A DNA stretch of 9,313 bases from Defluviitaleaceae bacterium (lineage in GTDB: Bacteria > Bacillota > Clostridia > Lachnospirales > WQUN01). Below, in pieces: positions 6,208 through 9,313 of the stretch; position 1 is the stretch's first letter; the number at the start of each line of letters is the position of its first letter. The stretch lies in assembly GCA_009782245.1 (NCBI GenBank), contig WRKK01000275.1, positions 1 through 9,313 of the forward strand. The letters run 5' to 3'. A program made the position numbers and the translations under genes. The notes beneath the pieces are model-generated. The model searched no databases. It saw only the letters and a program-made list of their open reading frames with translations, and was not told the DNA's origin.

Positions 6208-6407
6208 ATCCCCCTACACGTTTCCGCAAGACAATTTGGCGTTTTGCATTTCGTTTGGTAAGAGTTATTATTTGTAAAGTGTTCAAAGTCATTGCCACAG
6301 CGTGAGCATTTGCGGTCTGTTTTGCCAAAACGTCCAAAATCTTCAGCAACATCGCCTAACAGTTTGAATTCTTTCATTGTGTGTTTTTCAGGCATTTTAG
6401 TAGCCAT
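6204..6407 (-). CDS. small Cys-rich, zinc-ribbon-like protein (67 aa)
   Basis: Function unknown. The product has CSRC at residues 34-37 and CKTPNC at 54-59, with a further Cys at 64, a spacing that suggests a small zinc-binding finger; the first 30 residues are charged and helical. The ATG at 6405-6407 is chosen because AGGAGG (6415-6420) lies seven bases upstream; a TTG two codons earlier is unlikely. Its first 11 nt overlap the original reading frame of the disrupted gene upstream, which ends in TAA at 6397-6399, so the two were probably coupled. It may be only the N-terminal part of a 251-aa ancestral protein (see the 54-aa and 156-aa ORFs). Confidence 0.6.
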   Translation of the reverse strand: MATKMPEKHTMKEFKLLGDVAEDFGRFGKTDRKCSRCGNDFEHFTNNNSYQTKCKTPNCLAETCRGI

Positions 6408-6890
6408 AAACAATCCTCCTCATAAATTCATTATATTGTATTGTTACGCCGCTTTCCCTTGCACGTTCTACGGCATCTAAAATTAAATATCTCCTATCTT
6501 CGTCAGATAAATTTGGAGTATTTCTAGCGGCTAAGTAACTTGCTCTAAATTCGTCATTCCAACTGCCAGTAGTTACAGTCGTTCCTCTATTGGCTCTATG
6601 TCCAAAATATTCATGGGCCTGCCCGCCGGCAGGCGGGCCAAAACTGCACGTTCACTCATTAAATCTCGAGGGTGTGTTGAGTTTGTGTTTGGAAACACAT
6701 CATAACGTATTCTGATAATATCATTCTCGTCAGAATATCCTGTCTGCTTACCATTATTAAATAGAAACACGTTCTCGTCAGCCCCGATAGCCCTAATTTC
6801 AGTCCGCAAATGTTCAATTTCTTCGGCATTAAGCGTGGTAAATGGGCTACGTCTTAAACCGCCTGCGGTGCGGTCATCTATATTCGTCAT
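6397..6890 (-). pseudogene. HEYFGHR-motif protein gene, broken by a palindromic insertion
   Basis: Reading from ATG at 6888-6890, the first 85 codons end in MSERAVLA, then a 20-bp GC-rich insertion shifts the frame; the present frame adds RLPAGRPMNILDIE and stops at 6573-6575. Removing the 20 bases restores AVLA-HEYFGHRANRGT and an open frame to TAA at 6397-6399, giving a 157-residue protein that ends in MRRIVYGY. The restored half has an acidic helical stretch (NTPNLSDEDRRYLILD) and looks fully coding. HEYFGH resembles a metallopeptidase helix but is HExxxH, one residue longer than HExxH, so peptidase activity is not assured. From memory, similar domains occur in prophage or minor-capsid-associated proteins of Firmicutes; this is uncertain. 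Extending the ORF upstream to 7001 would run over two promoters and is not believed. Confidence 0.75.
6616..6639. repeat. 20-bp GC-rich palindromic insertion with GGCC flanks
   Basis: The stretch can form two alternative perfect 7-bp hairpins: GCCTGCC (6617-6623) with GGCAGGC (6628-6634), or GCCCGCC (6621-6627) with GGCGGGC (6632-6638). GGCC occurs at both ends (6616-6619 and 6636-6639), as expected of a 4-bp target duplication around a 16-bp core. It is almost pure G+C inside an AT-rich gene. CTGCC/GGCAG palindromes of this sort are, from memory, common dispersed elements in some bacterial groups, but no other copy lies in this window. Confidence 0.75.
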
Positions 6891-6897
6891 ACTATCC

Positions 6898-6925
6898 ATT
6901 ATACCAGAATTTCCGCCCCTGTCAA
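6898..6925 (-). promoter_or_regulatory. promoter of the decaying minus-strand island
   Basis: Consensus boxes TTGACA (6920-6925) and TATAAT (6898-6903), 16 bases apart, with TGG directly upstream of the -10. The predicted start is at or next to the ATG at 6888-6890, so the transcript would be leaderless or nearly so. An upstream ATG (6897-6899) lies inside the -10 box and would not be transcribed. Confidence 0.75.
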
Positions 6926-6987
6926 TACCCGTCTGCCGCCCCCAACAAAAACCAAACCAAAGCACATTCCCCAAAAATTTCCCGAAC

Positions 6988-7016
6988 TTGCAATCCCCCA
7001 ACTTTTCTGCTACAAT
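6988..7016 (+). promoter_or_regulatory. promoter of dnaA
   Basis: TTGCAA (6988-6993) and TACAAT (7011-7016) lie 17 bases apart, with TGC before the -10. The predicted start is about 14 nt before the dnaA ATG, leaving just room for the A-run and the ribosome site AGGGGGG. No DnaA box matching TTATNCACA overlaps it, so the usual autoregulation is not evident. Confidence 0.7.
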
Positions 7017-7036
7017 AAAAAAAAGGGGGGCAAAAA

Positions 7037-8359
7037 ATGGATATTACCAAACTTTGGCAAGAAACCTTACTTCTACTGGAAAAAACGCTCACGGACGTGG
7101 TGTATAACTCGATGATTATGAAACTTTCGCCCATTAAGCTAGAGAACAATACGCTTTATTTGTCTGTGGAAAGTTCTTTCTTCAAGACGGCGATAAATTC
7201 CCGCTATTTGTACGATATAACCCGCTGTGTACGCAGTCTAACCGACATCGACATCGAAGTGCAAATTGAATCGCCCAACGACAAAACCACCGAGGAAACC
7301 ATAAAATTCGCCGAAAATTACGCCAAAACTAACCTCCGCCCAAAATACACTTTTGACACGTTTGTCAAGGGCAAAAGCAACGAAATGGCTTATGCGGCGG
7401 CACTCTCCATCGCCGAGCAACCTGGCGAATCCAGCTATAATCCGCTGTTCCTGTATGGTGGCGTTGGGCTGGGCAAAACGCACCTTGTGCAGTCAATCGG
7501 CAATTTCGCCCTGGAGCAAAATCCCAATTTGAGCGTGGTCTACCAATCCACAGAATCGTTCACAAACGAGCTGATTTACTCTATTCGGGATAAGACAACC
7601 CAAAATTTCAAAAATAAATATCGCCGCTGCGACCTGCTCCTGCTGGACGACATTCAGTTTCTGGAGCGAACCGTCGAAACGCAAGAGGAAATCTTCCACA
7701 CGTTCAACACGCTCTACAACGAGAACAAGCAGATTGTGCTGACAAGCGACCTGCCGCCCAAAGAGTTGGGCAACATTGAAAAACGCCTAACAACCCGCTT
7801 TGGAATGGGTTTAATTGTGGACGTTACGCTGCCCGATTACGAAACCCGTGCGGCAATTTTGGAAAAAAAGCTACACCTGGAGCGGCTCGCATTGCCGCCC
7901 GCCGTCAAAGAGTTCATAATTCGCAACATAGTTTCCAACATACGAGATTTAGAGGGTGCGCTAAACAAGGTAATTGCATACGCGCGGTTCACAAACACGC
8001 CAATCACGCTAGAATTAACCCGTGAGGCTCTGAAAGACCAGCTAGAGGGAGCAGAAAAGCCGATTATAACCGTTGAATATATCCAACAAATAGTTGCGGA
8101 TTATCACAAAATCACAGTAGAGGACTTGAACAGCCGCCGCCGCACAAAAGATATAGTAATTCCGCGGCAAATTGCGATGTATCTTGCACGGAAGATAATG
8201 AAAAATGTAACGTTGCCGCAAATTGGCGCAGCGTTCGGCAAGCGCGACCACACAACAGTAATGCACGGTTGCGAGAAAATCAGCGGCGAACTGGAATATG
8301 ACGCAAAATTGCAAGATACTATTTTGGATTTGGAACGGAAAATTGTTGGGGAAGAATAG
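7037..8359 (+). CDS. dnaA: chromosomal replication initiator DnaA
   Basis: AAA+ ATPase that binds DnaA boxes at oriC, opens the duplex and loads the replicative helicase. The product has 440 residues, slightly shorter than the 446 of Bacillus subtilis. Domain I (about 1-75) is followed by a short linker (to about 105). Domain III holds Walker A GGVGLGKT (141-148), Walker B LLLLDD (200-205), sensor I LTSD (235-238), the LTTRFGMG arginine finger (Arg254) and sensor II IRDLEGALN (302-310). Domain IV ends in the DNA-binding signature LPQIGAAFGKRDHTTVMHGC (393-412). The ATG has AGGGGGG six bases upstream, weaker than the AGGAGG of its neighbours. It is followed after 11 bases by a small gene and then a retropepsin-like gene, not by dnaN. 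The minus-strand island lies divergently upstream. Confidence 0.98.
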   Translation: MDITKLWQETLLLLEKTLTDVVYNSMIMKLSPIKLENNTLYLSVESSFFKTAINSRYLYDITRCVRSLTDIDIEVQIESPNDKTTEETIKFAENYAKTNLRPKYTFDTFVKGKSNEMAYAAALSIAEQPGESSYNPLFLYGGVGLGKTHLVQSIGNFALEQNPNLSVVYQSTESFTNELIYSIRDKTTQNFKNKYRRCDLLLLDDIQFLERTVETQEEIFHTFNTLYNENKQIVLTSDLPPKELGNIEKRLTTRFGMGLIVDVTLPDYETRAAILEKKLHLERLALPPAVKEFIIRNIVSNIRDLEGALNKVIAYARFTNTPITLELTREALKDQLEGAEKPIITVEYIQQIVADYHKITVEDLNSRRRTKDIVIPRQIAMYLARKIMKNVTLPQIGAAFGKRDHTTVMHGCEKISGELEYDAKLQDTILDLERKIVGEE

Positions 8360-8370
8360 GGAGGAATACC

Positions 8371-8676
8371 ATGATTAAAATAGAAAACCCAGTTTACATG
8401 ACCTGCAGGGAAATGGAAGAAAAATACCCAAATTGCATGGTTTTTGTGGGGAAATATAAAAATATCAATAAAACCAATGGCAATCCTGGCGGCTATCCTT
8501 TCGCAATCATCGAAGATAGCGACCACGGTACAGGAATTTTAGGCGGCAGTAATTATTCAGAATGGAAACCGCTGTTTATTTGCAACACTTATCAAGAGCC
8601 AGAAGATGTGCTAGTAACGGGCTTTGTAGAGATTGACGAAGATGAATTTGAGAGGGTACAAAATGAAAATAGCTAA
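8371..8676 (+). CDS. unknown small acidic protein (101 aa)
   Basis: I do not recognise this protein. It is soluble, Gly- and aromatic-rich in the middle (GNPGGYPFAII, near residues 37-47; GILGGSNYSEW, near 55-65), and ends in a very acidic stretch (EIDEDEFERVQNENS). It has three Cys, no signal peptide and no membrane segment. A good ribosome site, AGGGAGG, overlaps the dnaA stop and sits six bases before the ATG, so it is very probably in the dnaA transcript. Its last 14 nt overlap the retropepsin-like gene, which suggests coupled production of the two; it might be a partner or substrate of that protease, but this is only inference. Confidence 0.8.
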   Translation: MIKIENPVYMTCREMEEKYPNCMVFVGKYKNINKTNGNPGGYPFAIIEDSDHGTGILGGSNYSEWKPLFICNTYQEPEDVLVTGFVEIDEDEFERVQNENS

Positions 8677-9142
8677 AAACTTTTTGCAAGGTAATTCTGA
8701 AAAATTTACGTACAAAAACGGACATTGGAATATCGAACTAAAGGCTATGAACTCGCTAAATTCGGAAGAAACCGAAATAGACTTTGTTCTTGATACGGGT
8801 GCTAACATTACAATAATAAATCCGTCTTATTTTGAAACCCTAAAAATAGCGGAATCTGGCATAGAAATCACACCATCAAAAACAAAATCCTACGGTAGCG
8901 ATGTCCCTGGTAAAGTGTGGATTTTGCCGTTCCTGTTTATTGGCGGATTTACCGTAAAAGATGTATATTGCTTTACGCCTAACGACCCACGGCGAACGCA
9001 TAATCTACTTGGAATAAAAGTTTTGGCGAAATTCTACACAATGATTGACCCTGTAAAATCCCGCATATATTTTGAAAAACATGACGGCATTTTGGCGGAT
9101 TACAAAATGCTTAGCGGAGAGGTTTTTGTTACGCCAAAATAA
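8663..9142 (+). CDS. retropepsin-like (clan AA) aspartic protease
   Basis: A 159-residue single-domain protein with the catalytic motif DTGA at residues 44-47 (preceded by the strand IDFVL) and followed by the typical NITIIN turn. The C-terminal half has LLGIKVLAKFYTMIDPVKSRIYFE, the pattern seen in gag-type and TIGR02281-type aspartyl proteases, where the second strand packs under the active site. Such proteins act as homodimers, each giving one Asp. There is no signal peptide or membrane anchor, so it is probably cytoplasmic. The ATG at 8663 is preceded by AGAGGG at six bases; TTG (8633) and ATG (8642) starts upstream in the same frame are possible but lack good sites. It overlaps the preceding small gene by 14 nt and is the last gene of the dnaA transcript; no clear terminator follows. 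Confidence 0.85.
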   Translation: MKIAKNFLQGNSEKFTYKNGHWNIELKAMNSLNSEETEIDFVLDTGANITIINPSYFETLKIAESGIEITPSKTKSYGSDVPGKVWILPFLFIGGFTVKDVYCFTPNDPRRTHNLLGIKVLAKFYTMIDPVKSRIYFEKHDGILADYKMLSGEVFVTPK

Positions 9143-9159
9143 AAAATTTCAAAATTCCC

Positions 9160-9188
9160 TTGACAAGCCGCAATCCTCATGGTATCAT
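9160..9188 (+). promoter_or_regulatory. promoter before the AAGC repeat
   Basis: Perfect TTGACA (9160-9165) and TATCAT (9183-9188) are 17 bases apart, with TGG directly upstream of the -10. The predicted start is near 9195. A second TTGACA at 9220-9225 has only TTTAGA at 17 bases and is much weaker. The first promoter would drive whatever gene lies to the right of the window. Confidence 0.7.
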
Positions 9189-9228
9189 AATCATGCTATA
9201 AAAATATTTTTTGAGGGGATTGACAAAT

Positions 9229-9313
<85 letters not shown>

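Noticed and set aside
6891..7001. Extension of the HEYFGHR-gene ORF upstream to 7001
   Set aside because: The extra residues (Trp/Phe/Gly-rich) do not look like a real protein and cover both the dnaA promoter and the gene's own TTGACA/TATAAT promoter.
7238..8526. Several minus-strand open frames opposite dnaA and the gene after it
   Set aside because: Low-complexity Phe/Ile/Arg-rich products without ribosome sites, antisense to a gene with all DnaA motifs.
9143..9160. A terminator after the retropepsin-like gene
   Set aside because: The A/T-rich stretch AAAAAATTTCAAAATT can pair weakly but has no GC stem or proper T-run, so I do not call it.

Overview
The window looks like a chromosomal piece of a low-GC Gram-positive bacterium, probably an uncultured member of the Clostridia. 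The evidence is strong AGGAGG-type ribosome sites, TTG starts, TTGACA-17-TATAAT-like promoters with a TGn extension, and Firmicute-like DnaA and GlyA proteins. The taxonomic call is an inference; no database search was possible.

Left part, minus strand, read from right to left: a seven-bladed RCC1-type propeller protein (3047-1650), a tRNA-Thr(GGU) with its own strong promoter and terminator (1578-1505), and glyA, serine hydroxymethyltransferase (1360-125). A GC-rich REP-like hairpin lies beyond glyA at 19-40. Middle, plus strand: two tandem paralogous CPA-type cation/proton antiporters (3233-4468 and 4455-5615), overlapping by 14 nt. They are transcribed divergently from the RCC1 gene, and both promoters carry the same 14-nt -10 region.

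A small minus-strand island follows (5652-6890) that appears to be decaying. It begins at a TTGACA-16-TATAAT promoter. Its first gene would encode a 157-residue protein with an HEYFGHR motif, but a 20-bp GC-rich palindrome flanked by GGCC copies is inserted just before that motif and shifts the frame. The next three small overlapping ORFs (a Cys-rich 67-aa protein, a 54-aa ORF and a 156-aa ORF) can be joined into one 251-aa reading frame by one-base changes in a G5 and a T6 run, so they may be pieces of a single broken gene or may contain sequencing errors.

Right part, plus strand: dnaA (7037-8359) with its own promoter, closely followed by a small unknown protein (8371-8676) and an overlapping retropepsin-like aspartic protease (8663-9142). 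Neither dnaN nor a cluster of DnaA boxes is seen next to dnaA. The window ends with a new promoter, a possible TTG-initiated reading frame, and 14 perfect copies of AAGC running off the edge, a possible phase-variable gene start.

The most notable themes are the frame-breaking palindromic insertion, short tandem repeats placed at leaders, gene junctions and a gene start, and the uniform TGn-extended -10 promoters.
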